From the NCBI RefSeq assembly GCF_030053155.1, contig NZ_CP125640.1:3570001-3634000 (forward strand): DNA of 64,000 nucleotides, in the 5' to 3' direction. Under the pieces are notes generated by a model. It was given only the letters and a program-made list of their open reading frames with translations, made no database searches and was not told the origin of the DNA. The DNA is from Rhizobium sp. BT03 (lineage in GTDB: Bacteria > Pseudomonadota > Alphaproteobacteria > Rhizobiales > Rhizobiaceae). Each line of letters begins with the position of its first letter. Position 1 is the first letter of the stretch. Positions 1 to 11,347 of this stretch are shown piece by piece. The position numbers were made by a program, and so were the translations under genes.

Positions 1-2787
<2,787 letters not shown>

Positions 2788-2962
2788 TTGACTGTGCTCA
2801 TCTCAAGGCGACCGCAAAGCGGTCGTCCTGACAAGGCGAAGGCGCCAGCCTTTGCCCGGTCCCGGCGAACACGAAGTGTTCGTCCGGTTGGAGCTCTAAA
2901 ACGTGTTCAAAACGAAGTCATAGGACTTCACCAGCTTCTCAAACATAAAGTTGCGCTTTGCC

Positions 2963-3080
2963 GACCTGGTGGTTATGGCGGGGTGGCTGCACCCGTTCCC
3001 TTTCCGAACACGGCCGTGAAACGCCCCTGCGCCCATGGTACTTCGTCTTAAGACGCGGGAGAGTAGGTCGCTGCCAGGTC
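2963..3080 (+). rRNA. rrf: 5S ribosomal RNA
   Basis: A 118-base gene whose ends pair (GACCTGGTGG... with ...CTGCCAGGTC) as in the 5S terminal helix I. The conserved loop CCCGTTCCCTTTCCGAACACGG lies in the first half. It sits about 175 bases after the 23S 3' end, the standard position in an rRNA operon. The spacer 2788-2962 contains nothing else recognisable. Confidence 0.95.
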
Positions 3081-3140
3081 TGCAAAACGCAACTTTAAAT
3101 CTTCTCACAATGAAACTGACTAACGGCAAACGCCGGAACA

Positions 3141-3166
3141 AAAGGCCGCTCACAAAGCGGCCTTTC
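3141..3166 (+). terminator. hairpin terminator after 5S
   Basis: AAAGGCCGCT (3141-3150) pairs perfectly with AGCGGCCTTT (3156-3165) around a five-base loop, with a short T-rich tail. It would end much of the rRNA operon transcript before the tRNA gene. Confidence 0.75.
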
Positions 3167-3170
3167 GTGT

Positions 3171-3200
3171 TATAATACTCAGCAAGTCAATCAGACTTGC
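3171..3200 (+). promoter_or_regulatory. possible tRNA-fMet promoter (-10) and leader hairpin
   Basis: A perfect TATAAT lies at 3171-3176, just beyond the 5S terminator and 30 bases upstream of tRNA-fMet. It is followed by the inverted repeat GCAAGTC-AATCA-GACTTGC at 3182-3200. No good -35 is visible at the right spacing, so an independent promoter is only a possibility. The hairpin may instead be an RNase processing signal in the precursor. Confidence 0.35.
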
Positions 3201-3205
3201 CATGG

Positions 3206-3282
<77 letters not shown>

Positions 3283-3289
3283 AACAAAT

Positions 3290-3314
3290 AGCCCGCCTCA
3301 GCGCGGGCTTTTTG
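3290..3314 (+). terminator. rho-independent terminator after tRNA-fMet
   Basis: AGCCCGC (3290-3296) pairs with GCGGGCT (3303-3309), followed by TTTTT. The outer flanks CCAAACAAA and TTTGTTTGG can extend the stem into the tRNA CCA end. This is the operon end. Confidence 0.88.
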
Positions 3315-3435
3315 TTTGGTAACGGGTCGAGGATTTAACGCCTAATCAGGGGCCCGCAAGCAGGCAAAGCCGACGCAGCGGGACAGAAAAATCACAAAGC
3401 CTGCCCCCGAAACCAAATCCTTCCCTATCGAAAAA

Positions 3436-3460
3436 AAAGCCCGCTGCTAAGCGGGCTTTT
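3436..3460 (+). terminator. second rho-independent terminator
   Basis: AAGCCCGCT pairs with AGCGGGCTT around a GCTA loop, with A-run and T-run on either side, so it could work in both directions. It backs up the terminator 130 bases upstream and insulates the following gene. Confidence 0.8.
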
Positions 3461-3627
3461 GGCGTTTTGAGGGCGAGGCGGGATCGCCGGGTGAATAAAG
3501 GCGGCATTGCCGTTGCGATCTGTGCGTGGCATCTTCCCGGCGGGGATGCCACGTCTCGCCTCGAGGTCGTTGGATGGCGGGTTTTCCATTTTCATTATCT
3601 AAGTCCATCTTCCTAACGGAGACTTGA

Positions 3628-4650
3628 ATGAGTGTTGGCCTGATTGCCCTTCTTGATGACATCGCCGCCTTGGCCAAGGTGGCGGCGGCCTCGCTTGACG
3701 ATATTGCCGGCCAGGCAGCCAAGGCAGGCGCAAAAGCGGCAGGCGTCGTCATCGATGATGCGGCAGTCACACCCCGCTACGTCACCGGATTTTCGGCGGC
3801 ACGCGAAGTGCCGATCATCGGCAAGATCGCCGTGGGTTCGCTGAAGAACAAGCTTCTGATTCTGCTTCCCGCGGCGCTTATCCTCAGCCTCGTCGCACCG
3901 CAGGCGATCACGCCGCTGCTTATGATCGGCGGACTTTTTCTCTGCTACGAGGGCGTGGAAAAAGTCTACGCAGTGGTGCTGCCGCATGCAGCCCACGCCC
4001 ATGAATCTGCACTCGAGACGACAAGCCTCGATGCGCAATCGCTCGAAGACGAGAAGGTCGTCGGCGCGATCAAGACCGATTTCATCCTGTCGGCCGAAAT
4101 CATGGCGATTACGCTCGCCGCGGTGCCATCAGGCAACTTATTCACGCAGGCCGTCATCCTTGCGGTCGTTGGACTGGGGATAACGGCCATGGTCTATGGC
4201 GGCGTGGCGCTGATCGTGAAGGCCGATGATCTGGGTCTGATGATGGCGCGCTTGCAGACGGCGCCTCCGGCGGGGGCTTTCCTGCGCGGGATCGGTCGAG
4301 GGCTGGTCACGGGCATGCCTTATTTTCTGAAAGTGCTCGGTCTAGTCGGAACGGCTGCGATGATCTGGGTCGGCGGCGGCATCATCGTGCACGGCCTCGA
4401 GGCCTATGGCGTGGGCGGCCTTGCGCATCTCATCCATGATGCCGGGGAGGTGGCCTCCCATGCCGTTCCGGTTCTGGCCTCCGTGCTGCGATGGGCCGTC
4501 GAGGCCACCGGAGCAGGCATCGTCGGTATTGTCGCCGGCTTGATCACGATTCCGGTCGCAGGCTACGTGATCTCGCCGTTGTGGCGCTACCTCAAATCGC
4601 TCCTGCCGCGTCGCCGGCGGAAAGAGGCACTGGCGGACGGGAAAAAATGA
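3628..4650 (+). CDS. DUF808 family inner-membrane protein (YedI-like)
   Basis: A 340-residue protein of the DUF808/YedI family, whose function is not established. The N terminus carries the family signature of small Ala-rich repeats (LLDDIAALAKVAAASLDDIA), followed by VVIDDAAVTP and several hydrophobic segments, the first pair at about residues 75-115. It ends in a basic tail rich in Arg and Lys. A GGAGA ribosome site seven bases upstream supports the ATG at 3628. It stands alone between the rRNA operon terminators and a convergent cyclase remnant, so its neighbours say nothing about its role. The family assignment is firm and the function unknown. Confidence 0.9.
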   Translation: MSVGLIALLDDIAALAKVAAASLDDIAGQAAKAGAKAAGVVIDDAAVTPRYVTGFSAAREVPIIGKIAVGSLKNKLLILLPAALILSLVAPQAITPLLMIGGLFLCYEGVEKVYAVVLPHAAHAHESALETTSLDAQSLEDEKVVGAIKTDFILSAEIMAITLAAVPSGNLFTQAVILAVVGLGITAMVYGGVALIVKADDLGLMMARLQTAPPAGAFLRGIGRGLVTGMPYFLKVLGLVGTAAMIWVGGGIIVHGLEAYGVGGLAHLIHDAGEVASHAVPVLASVLRWAVEATGAGIVGIVAGLITIPVAGYVISPLWRYLKSLLPRRRRKEALADGKK

Positions 4651-4710
4651 AACTCTCGGATTCCCGCCCGCGAATGAGCTGCCCGCTCATCGGTCCGAGC
4701 CGCATTTCTG

Positions 4711-5614
4711 TCAGGATTGACCGACATCCGGGACCATAAGTCCCGCCTTGCGCAGCCCTTCAACGCGGTGGTTAAAGTCCTCTGGGTTTCGGAAGGGGAG
4801 GACGCGGCGGCGGCGTTCGATGGAGAAATCCGGATTGATCTGGAGCGCCTTCTCCCACGCCTGTCGGCACTTCTCCGGCCGAGTTGCGGGCGATTACGTG
4901 CAATTCGGAGAGCTTCGAGAGGTCGGTGATGATGTCTTCGCTGATCCCGTCGGAGAAATATTCCTGTTCGGCGTCGCCTCTCATGTTGTTGAAGGCCAGC
5001 ACGGCGATGGAGGGTTTGTCGGGAACGGCCGCAGCTGAAGGCGGTCTCGTCGCGGGCGGTTCTCGCGGCGACCGTGCCGGGGCCGGCTGCGAGACGGGGC
5101 CGACCTGCAGCAAATAGACCCGCATCGGCTCAGCGATATTCTTGAGCTGGATTTGGCCGAGATCGGTCACGGCGAGATCAAGCCGCGCTCTCACCTGGCG
5201 GTAGGCATCTTCGGAAAGACAGATGGCGCCGGGCCTGGCAACTCCCTCCAAGCGGGCGGCGATGTTGACGCCGTCGCCCATCAGGTCGCCGCCGCTCTCC
5301 TCGACCACATCGCCCAGATGGATCCCGACCCGGAACTCGATACGATGCTCGGGGGGCACGCCGATATTGCGCTCGACCATGGCAGTCTGCACCTCGATCG
5401 CGCAGCGCACGGCGTCGACGACGCTGCGAAACTCGATGAGGCTTCCATCTCCGGTGCGCTTGACGACACGGCCGTTGTGCACGGCGATGGTCGGATCGAC
5501 CAGATCGCTGCGCAATGTTCGCAGCCGCGCCAGGATGCGATCCTCGTCCGCACCGGCGAGACGGCTGTAGCCGACCACATCCGCGACCAGGATCGCCGCC
5601 AGTTTTCGAGTCAC
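4711..5614 (-). pseudogene. class III adenylate/guanylate cyclase with internal deletion and frameshift
   Basis: The first 245 codons read as a cytoplasmic class III nucleotide cyclase, with ADVVGYS and RTGDGSLIEF supplying the two metal-binding Asp (about 12 and 56). A linker and the start of the TolB-like region (SIAVLAFNNM, YFSDGISEDI) end at HVIARNS. Related rhizobial proteins continue for roughly 300 residues of TolB and TPR sequence. Here the frame runs into low-complexity sequence and stops at 4772. In the neighbouring frame, from about 4880 down to 4711, the true family C terminus reappears (WEKALQINPDF, VLPFRNPEDF, GLRKAGL). An internal block has therefore been deleted out of frame, with the junction near 4878-4884. 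The cyclase domain itself is intact and might still be made as a short protein. Confidence 0.8.
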
Positions 5615-5741
5615 GCTCGTAGCCTCAGTTCGTCTTCGGACCGAAATAGCACAGTGTGACCGGCAACGTCGCCATCGCCTTCATGAGAAGGGGGCGCGTC
5701 AGGGCTTGACGATCGTTGGTAAAGCGGACGCGATGCCGCGG

Positions 5742-8060
5742 CTATTCTCCGTTTTTCAGCGAGAAGGCAAAGACGTAGTCGCCGACATCCCTCGAATATG
5801 GGGCGCCGCCAACCGATATCACGACATATTGCTTGCCGGTTTTGGGCGAGACGTAGGTCATCGGCGTTGCACTCGCGCCGACCGGCAGGGGATATTTCCA
5901 GAGCTCGTCACCGTTCTCGGCGTCATAGGCGCGGATATAATAATCCTGAAAGCCGGCAAAGAAGACGACACCGCCGGCAGTCGCCGACGTGCCGGCATAA
6001 CTCGGCAGGCCCATCGGCATGGGCAGATTGCTTTTGATCTTGAATGGCCCGAGCTGTTCGGCAGTCCCGGCCGGGACCTGCCATGCGATCTTGCGGGTGT
6101 TCAGATCCACGGCTGTGACGGTACCGAAGGGCGGCTGCGTGCAGGGAACGCGGAGCCGCGATGTCCACATTTCGGTGGCCATGCCGTAAGGTGTTCCGCG
6201 CTGCGGGGCGGAGGGACCGTGTGCGGTCGTGGTGAGGGCAAAATCGACATATTCCCCGCGGGGAATGAGGGCGAAGAGGCTGGGCACGCGGATGTCGTTC
6301 AGGAAGACCCGGTTGTTGGGCAGATCGACCGATACGCTCCCCCAATTGAGGCCTCCAAGGTTTCCCGGCTGCTGAATCGCATATTGCGGGCCGATCGGGG
6401 TGAAATCGCCGTCGTAGCGCATCTTTCGAAAGGCGATGCGGCATGCCAGCTGATCGAACATCGTCAGTCCCCAGGCCGTCTGCTCCGTCACCCGTTCCGC
6501 ACCGATTGTCGGCATGCCGACGGAATAGGGCTGCGTCGGAGACAATTTCTCCCCGGGCGCGCCGCCTTGCTGCGGCACCGGCTTCTCCTGAACCTCGGCA
6601 AGCGGTGCACCGGTCTGGCGGTTGAGCAGGAAAAGCTGCCCGCGCTTGGTGGTTTGCAGGAGAGCAGGGATTGTGGCGCCATTGCCGTCGGGAAGGTCGA
6701 TCAGAACCGGCTGGGCCGGCAGGTCATAGTCCCAGATATCGTGATGCACGGTCTGGAACTTCCATTTCTCCCGTCCCGTCGTGACATCGATCGCCACCAA
6801 CGTGGCGTTGTATTGATCGGCGAAGGCCGGACGATTGACGCCGTAATAATCCGGCGTGGTATTGCCGAGAGGCGCATAGATGAGGCCGAGCTTGTCGTCG
6901 AATGCGGCCGTCGTCCACATGTTGGGCGTGGCCCGCGTATAAGTCTGGCCCTCCGGCGGGAGTTTGGTGATCTCGGGGTTGCCGAGATCCCATGCCCATT
7001 CGAGCTCGCCGGTCACGACATTGAAGGCGCGGATGACGCCCGAGGGTTCGCCGACTTCCTGATTGTCTATGACCCAGCCTCCGATGACGATCAGATTGCG
7101 GGCAATCAGTGGCGCCGACGTCTGGAAATAATAACCTGACTTGACTTCACCCATGCCCTGGGAAAGCTGCACGGTGCCATTGTCTCCGAAGTCTCTGCAG
7201 GGCGCGCCGGTCTTGCTGTCGATCTCCAGGAGACGGGCATCGATCGTCGTCTGCACCAAGCGTTCATTGCAAAGACCGTCGGCGGATTGGGCCTCCTGGG
7301 GCATCTTGTAGTAGCCGAGACCGCGGCAGCGTTGCCAGTAGGGCGCCGCCGCCTTGGGATCGAAGGTCCAGCGGGGTTTGCCCGTATCTGCATCAAGCGC
7401 TGCGATCACATTTGTCGGCGTGCAGGTGTAGACCGTATCGCCGATCTGCAGAGGCGTGTTCTGATCGGCGCCATCGCTTTTACCGGTGCGATACGTCCAG
7501 GCAAGATCGAGCTTGGCAACATTGCCGCGGTTGATCTGATCGAACGGGGAGTAGCGATCTCCGGCCGTGCTGCGGCCATAGGATGTCCAGTCGGAGGGCG
7601 AGTTGTCACCCTTGGCGGTCTTGTAGGCGGGGATGCCGGCGGCGGGGCGAATCAGCCCATGCGGCGTGAAAGCAAGGCTGAAACCGACGGTGAAGAGGAT
7701 CACCGCAATCAAGGTGCCGCCATAGAAGAGTTTGCGGTTGGCGGTTGGCGAAAGCGACGGCGCAAAGAGAAGTGCAAAGCCCGCCAGCGCGATGGGGGAC
7801 ATCAAACGCGCAAAGAGCGCCCAGAAATTGAAACCCGACTCCCATAGTGCCCAGGGAAGGGTGAAAACGGCGACAAGCAGCACGATAAGGGCGCCTGACG
7901 TCCGCCGGCGCCACAGCAGAAGCGCGGCAGCCAGATAGGCAGTCCCGGCGGTCGCGTAATAGGGCGAGCCGCCGAGGCTGAGCAGCAAGACGCCGCCTCC
8001 CATCAGACCCAATCCGGCGAAGGCGAGCGCAATAAAAAACAGGGTGGCCAGAAATTTCAT
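5742..8060 (-). CDS. gcd: membrane-bound PQQ-dependent dehydrogenase, glucose/quinate/shikimate type
   Basis: A 772-residue quinoprotein that oxidises a sugar such as glucose in the periplasm and passes electrons to ubiquinone. About five membrane segments occupy residues 1-130, followed by a PQQ beta-propeller beginning at DWTSYGRSTAGDRYSPFDQI (about 157-176), which matches the glucose dehydrogenase family. Repeated W-motif blades (DADTGKPRWTF, DVTTGREKWKF, DLNTRKIAWQV, DAENGDELWKY) follow. The ATG at 8060 has GAGGAA just upstream. The open frame extends further, but that part lacks a ribosome site. Glucose is the likeliest substrate, but quinate or shikimate cannot be excluded. No PQQ synthesis genes are in the window, so the cofactor must come from elsewhere. 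Confidence 0.88.
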   Translation of the reverse strand: MKFLATLFFIALAFAGLGLMGGGVLLLSLGGSPYYATAGTAYLAAALLLWRRRTSGALIVLLVAVFTLPWALWESGFNFWALFARLMSPIALAGFALLFAPSLSPTANRKLFYGGTLIAVILFTVGFSLAFTPHGLIRPAAGIPAYKTAKGDNSPSDWTSYGRSTAGDRYSPFDQINRGNVAKLDLAWTYRTGKSDGADQNTPLQIGDTVYTCTPTNVIAALDADTGKPRWTFDPKAAAPYWQRCRGLGYYKMPQEAQSADGLCNERLVQTTIDARLLEIDSKTGAPCRDFGDNGTVQLSQGMGEVKSGYYFQTSAPLIARNLIVIGGWVIDNQEVGEPSGVIRAFNVVTGELEWAWDLGNPEITKLPPEGQTYTRATPNMWTTAAFDDKLGLIYAPLGNTTPDYYGVNRPAFADQYNATLVAIDVTTGREKWKFQTVHHDIWDYDLPAQPVLIDLPDGNGATIPALLQTTKRGQLFLLNRQTGAPLAEVQEKPVPQQGGAPGEKLSPTQPYSVGMPTIGAERVTEQTAWGLTMFDQLACRIAFRKMRYDGDFTPIGPQYAIQQPGNLGGLNWGSVSVDLPNNRVFLNDIRVPSLFALIPRGEYVDFALTTTAHGPSAPQRGTPYGMATEMWTSRLRVPCTQPPFGTVTAVDLNTRKIAWQVPAGTAEQLGPFKIKSNLPMPMGLPSYAGTSATAGGVVFFAGFQDYYIRAYDAENGDELWKYPLPVGASATPMTYVSPKTGKQYVVISVGGAPYSRDVGDYVFAFSLKNGE

Positions 8061-8315
8061 GATTTCCTCATCCAATCCGCCGCCCGATCGCCTGGTCCAA
8101 CTCCGACCGTCGCATGGCGCCCCCGGCAAGTGCAGGGCCATTGGGTCGATGGTCAGCTTTTCTCGTCCTCGGGAGAGGGGCGCTCTCTCGTTCAATTTTT
8201 CCTGATGTACCTCTGGTCACTGACACGTGGCCCCGACCCGGCAATGATGCCGCCGCCGCACTGCGGCAACAGTTTGGCATTCCAAATCGAGTCAATACTT
8301 CTGAAAGGGCCACAG

Positions 8316-9425
8316 ATGTTTCTCGGCGAAAAGCTTGATCTAGCAAAAGGGCGACCGACAGGATTCGACTATATGCGATTGCTGTTAGCCTTCTCAGTGC
8401 TTTGGATACATACGGCCCGTGTCACCTACGGCGATGACCTGTTTCTCTGGGAGTCACCCTTCCGTCCTTTCATCAAATCGGTGCTGCCCATGTTCTTCGT
8501 CCTGAGCGGGTTCCTGGTGGCCGGCAGTCTTGAACGGTCGAAGACATTGATCTCCTTTCTCGGTAATCGGTTTATCCGGATCTACCCTGCGCTTGCGGTG
8601 GAGGTATTACTGGCTGCCTTTATACTCGGGGCGATCTATACAGAGTATGACCTCAGTGACTATTTCACCGATCCGCAGTTCTTTACCTATCTGCTGAATG
8701 TCACAGGTCACATCCACTTCAATCTGCCCGGCGTATTCCTGGATAATCCCGACGCCGCGATGGTGAACGGGCAGCTCTGGACGGTGCCCTTCGAGCTTGA
8801 GTGCTATGCCGCGATCGCCGCGCTGTTTCTGCTCGGCGTGGTCAGGCGGCGGGTGATCGCCCTTGTCGCAACGCCGGCTTTGATCATCGGCTTCGGTATC
8901 GCAAGGTATTGGAAGCACGAGAGCGATTGGGCAACGATGCCGACGACCGCGTCCGGTAATCTGCTCATCTGTGCGTTTCTCGTGGGGGTGACCTTCTATC
9001 TCTACAAGGACAAGGTTCTGTGGGATGTGAGAATTTTCCTTGCCTCGGCGGCAATCATATTATGGGCCTACTGGTTTACTTCCTTTGGGGATTTCATTGC
9101 CATTCCGGCAATGGGATATGTCACCGTCTTTCTCGGGCTGACCTCGCCCCGCAAGCTCGGCATTCTCAATGGGGCCGACTATTCCTACGGCGTCTTTCTC
9201 TATGGCTATCCCATTCAACAGGCGTTCGTGGCGCTCGGGCCTTGGGCGCATAACTGGTGGTTGAACGGTATTGTCTGCAGCATCGTTGCCACTTGCTTTG
9301 CCGCCTTCTCGTGGAGATTCATTGAAAAGCCGGCGTTGAAATTGAGGAAACAGGTCACTTGGCTTGAAAATCTCAGCCTCCAGCGCGGTGTAAAACGGCA
9401 ATTGGCCGCCGCAGTCCCGAAATAG
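8316..9425 (+). CDS. acyltransferase-3 family integral membrane protein
   Basis: A 370-residue member of the OafA/acyltransferase-3 family, which moves acetyl or other acyl groups onto surface polysaccharides or lipids across the inner membrane. N-terminal FDYMRLLLAFSVLWIH carries the family His. PMFFVLSGFLVAGS and FLGNRFIRIYPAL follow, then about eight more hydrophobic segments and a basic tail. The start at 8316 follows AAAGGG. The frame stays open upstream but has no site there. It is divergent from the dehydrogenase and lies just left of the exopolysaccharide locus, so modification of that polymer is a reasonable guess but not shown. Confidence 0.85.
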   Translation: MFLGEKLDLAKGRPTGFDYMRLLLAFSVLWIHTARVTYGDDLFLWESPFRPFIKSVLPMFFVLSGFLVAGSLERSKTLISFLGNRFIRIYPALAVEVLLAAFILGAIYTEYDLSDYFTDPQFFTYLLNVTGHIHFNLPGVFLDNPDAAMVNGQLWTVPFELECYAAIAALFLLGVVRRRVIALVATPALIIGFGIARYWKHESDWATMPTTASGNLLICAFLVGVTFYLYKDKVLWDVRIFLASAAIILWAYWFTSFGDFIAIPAMGYVTVFLGLTSPRKLGILNGADYSYGVFLYGYPIQQAFVALGPWAHNWWLNGIVCSIVATCFAAFSWRFIEKPALKLRKQVTWLENLSLQRGVKRQLAAAVPK

Positions 9426-9455
9426 GCTCATCGATACCAGTCCCGAGGATATCAG

Positions 9456-9488
9456 CAGGGCTCGCCAGTCACCGGCGAGCCCTGTTTG
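9456..9488 (+). terminator. rho-independent terminator after acyltransferase
   Basis: CAGGGCTCGCC (9456-9466) pairs perfectly with GGCGAGCCCTG (9474-9484) around a seven-base loop, followed by TTTGGTT. It closes the acyltransferase transcript. Confidence 0.82.
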
Positions 9489-9897
9489 GTTGAACCGTGG
9501 GCGATTGCCGGGGAGGAACATCCGCCTGTTGCGACGGCTGGGCGTGGAGCAGCCTTGCTGGACATCACTGACGTCGTCGCCATCGCCTGCTGGGACGATA
9601 CCCGCCATTGGATCATCGCGCGTGCAGAGGCGTTATACGCTGCACACCTTCGGATGACATGCATTAAATCTTCCTGCATGCTCCAAGCATCTTTTGGTTT
9701 TGGACGACAGGACGGCCCTTGCGCATGAATAGCCGAATATTCTGCGCTTGAGTTGGTCGATTTGCTCAGGGGTTATTAGCAATATTTTAACAATAATCGA
9801 TAAAATACTTTGATCGGACTTCGTTTCGACTTTGGGTTTGTCATGTCATTGAAGGCAGACGGTGGCTTGAAGGAGGCGTGGACAGAGGAGCAGACTA
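9489..9897. other. intergenic region before ExoX-like gene
   Basis: About 410 bases with no gene I can support. An AT-rich stretch at about 9770-9815 (many TTTT/AATA runs) is the likeliest promoter location for the small gene that follows. I see no convincing operator or RNA. Confidence 0.5.
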
Positions 9898-10197
9898 ATG
9901 CTGAAGAGCGCGCTTATCGTGGTTGCTGTCTCCATCGCCGCCGGAGCGACCATACGCGCCTCGGCCTTTGCAATATTTGCATTTCTCCTAGTCGTTGCCT
10001 GGGGTGCCGTAATCCTGCTGAAAGGTTCTTCCTTTTCGGAAGCGATCGTCTACTGCCTCGAAGCGCTTGTCCTGATGGAAGTAAGCTATCTGGCGGGTCT
10101 ATTTGCCTATTCGTTATGGGGGCATATCCAAGGGCGCCGGAGAAGGAACTCGATCACAGAACGCTCTCATATGACCGGCAAGCGTCCCCACGGATAA
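9898..10197 (+). CDS. ExoX-like small inner-membrane protein, copy 1
   Basis: A 99-residue protein with two or three membrane segments (about 3-30 and 45-70) and a very basic tail. It is clearly paralogous to the product at 14546-14842: both share SIAAGA-IRA-AFA-FA near the start and LVLME-YL-G-F near the end. The size, the final hydrophobic segment and the position beside ExoY-type genes resemble ExoX/PsiA-like exopolysaccharide repressors. Those act after transcription by opposing ExoY-type transferases. GAGGAG lies seven bases before the ATG. It is convergent with the divergent ExoY-like gene 58 bases away. The ExoX assignment rests on architecture and context, not on a search. Confidence 0.65.
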   Translation: MLKSALIVVAVSIAAGATIRASAFAIFAFLLVVAWGAVILLKGSSFSEAIVYCLEALVLMEVSYLAGLFAYSLWGHIQGRRRRNSITERSHMTGKRPHG

Positions 10198-10254
10198 TGC
10201 CGTGGCGGAGGAGGCAGGATGCGGCCTCGAGCTATTGGGGAAAACGGAACGATC

Positions 10255-10905
10255 CTATGCGTCCATTTTGGGCAATAGGGCATGCCGGGAAAGCAGAGCT
10301 GCCAGAGTCTTTGCCATGATCGCGAAATCCAACGCGAGTGTCCATTTGCGCAGATATTCGACGTCGAGCAAAACGCTGTTCTGATAACTGACGCGTTCGC
10401 TGATCTGCCAGTGGCCGGTCAGGCCGGGACGGACCGCGATATAGGCATAGGCATGTTCGCCGTAACGCGGCAGTTCTTCTTTGGGAATGGCGCGAGGCCC
10501 GACGAGGCTCATTTGCCCGAGTAGCACGTTGATCAATAGCGGAAGTTTGTCGAGGTTCGATCGCGTCAGGATGTCGCCGACAACAGTCACATGCAGGCCG
10601 GCTGTTGCGTCGGCTCCCGTCGTCCGAAACTTCAGGCAATCGAACTCTTTTCCTCTATAGCCGATCCGCCGATCGGAATTGAAGACGGTGCCCCGATCGC
10701 TTAGCGCTATGATGACTGCTACCGATAGAAGGATCGGCGACAGAAGGAATAAGAGAGACGCCGAAATGACGATGTCCAATGCACGCTTCAGAATTCTGCT
10801 GATCTTAGGGGATTTTGACGAATTGAATGGACGCCCTTGCCGTTGCACGCCGGTGCAATCCTGCCAAGGTTCAGTTAGGTTGATTCCCTGATTTTTTCCC
10901 GCCAT
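10255..10905 (-). CDS. ExoY-like sugar-phosphate transferase, probably inactive copy
   Basis: A 216-residue member of the bacterial sugar transferase (polyprenyl-phosphate hexose-1-phosphate transferase) family. One membrane helix (about 42-68) is followed by the catalytic domain with FDCLKFRT, SLVGPRA, ELPRYGEH and RPGLTGHWQ. Compared with the sister gene at 20716-21417 it lacks about 23 residues after KFRT. The catalytic Asp-Glu of the SLDELPQ motif reads NLDKLPLL (Asp119-Lys120), so catalysis is unlikely. GGAG six bases before the ATG at 10905 fixes the start; a GTG 27 codons upstream has no site. It is divergent from a Crp-like regulator. A regulatory or decoy role is possible. Confidence 0.85.
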   Translation of the reverse strand: MAGKNQGINLTEPWQDCTGVQRQGRPFNSSKSPKISRILKRALDIVISASLLFLLSPILLSVAVIIALSDRGTVFNSDRRIGYRGKEFDCLKFRTTGADATAGLHVTVVGDILTRSNLDKLPLLINVLLGQMSLVGPRAIPKEELPRYGEHAYAYIAVRPGLTGHWQISERVSYQNSVLLDVEYLRKWTLALDFAIMAKTLAALLSRHALLPKMDA

Positions 10906-11347
10906 CCGCGTCTCCGTTGGGCGAATTCCAGAAATAACAGCCAAAGCTTGTTTGAATATAATTTCGACGTCTGTGACTGAGGTCACAATGCTGAATATAT
11001 TCTTTACTATCTGAAGATGCTCTTGGGGTTATTTAATATATTATTTGTAATGTAAAGCGTATAAGCAAAATGTTACTAATATTAATATGGATCTGTGGCG
11101 TTGTGCTTCTATGGTGGAGGTTTATTCTTCAATTAGACAATTGTCGTAAATTGTATAAAAATCCCAGCGTAGTTTCCAGCTGTTGCATCCTGTAGAATTC
11201 AATATAGATCGTGTTATATATAAATATGAGTGATCGTCATGATTTATGTATAAATTCAGAATATGTTTTTCTATTATTACTATTTACTTTCTAATTTAAC
11301 GGATTACGAATGTTGCTGACGATATTAGTCTGCGTGGAGCCGCGCGT
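10906..11347. promoter_or_regulatory. AT-rich divergent promoter region, ExoY-like / Crp-like copy 1
   Basis: About 440 bases, strikingly AT-rich from 10987 to 11300 against GC-rich neighbours, between divergent genes. It contains the perfect palindrome GACAATTGTC at 11136-11145. The equivalent region at 21418-21889 separates the second ExoY/Crp pair and has the same character. The promoters themselves are not assigned. Confidence 0.5.

Noticed and set aside
5706..7139. 477-codon + strand frame
   Set aside because: Antisense to the PQQ dehydrogenase, whose beta-propeller motifs are clear.
9486..9728. Possible 80-codon gene after the acyltransferase
   Set aside because: Starts within the terminator hairpin's tail, has no ribosome site and no recognisable features.
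10845..10860. TTGCAC-GCCG-GTGCAA palindrome, similar to one at 35174-35189
   Set aside because: The first lies inside the coding sequence of the ExoY-like gene. Six-base arms shared twice in 64 kb could be chance, so I do not claim a common operator.
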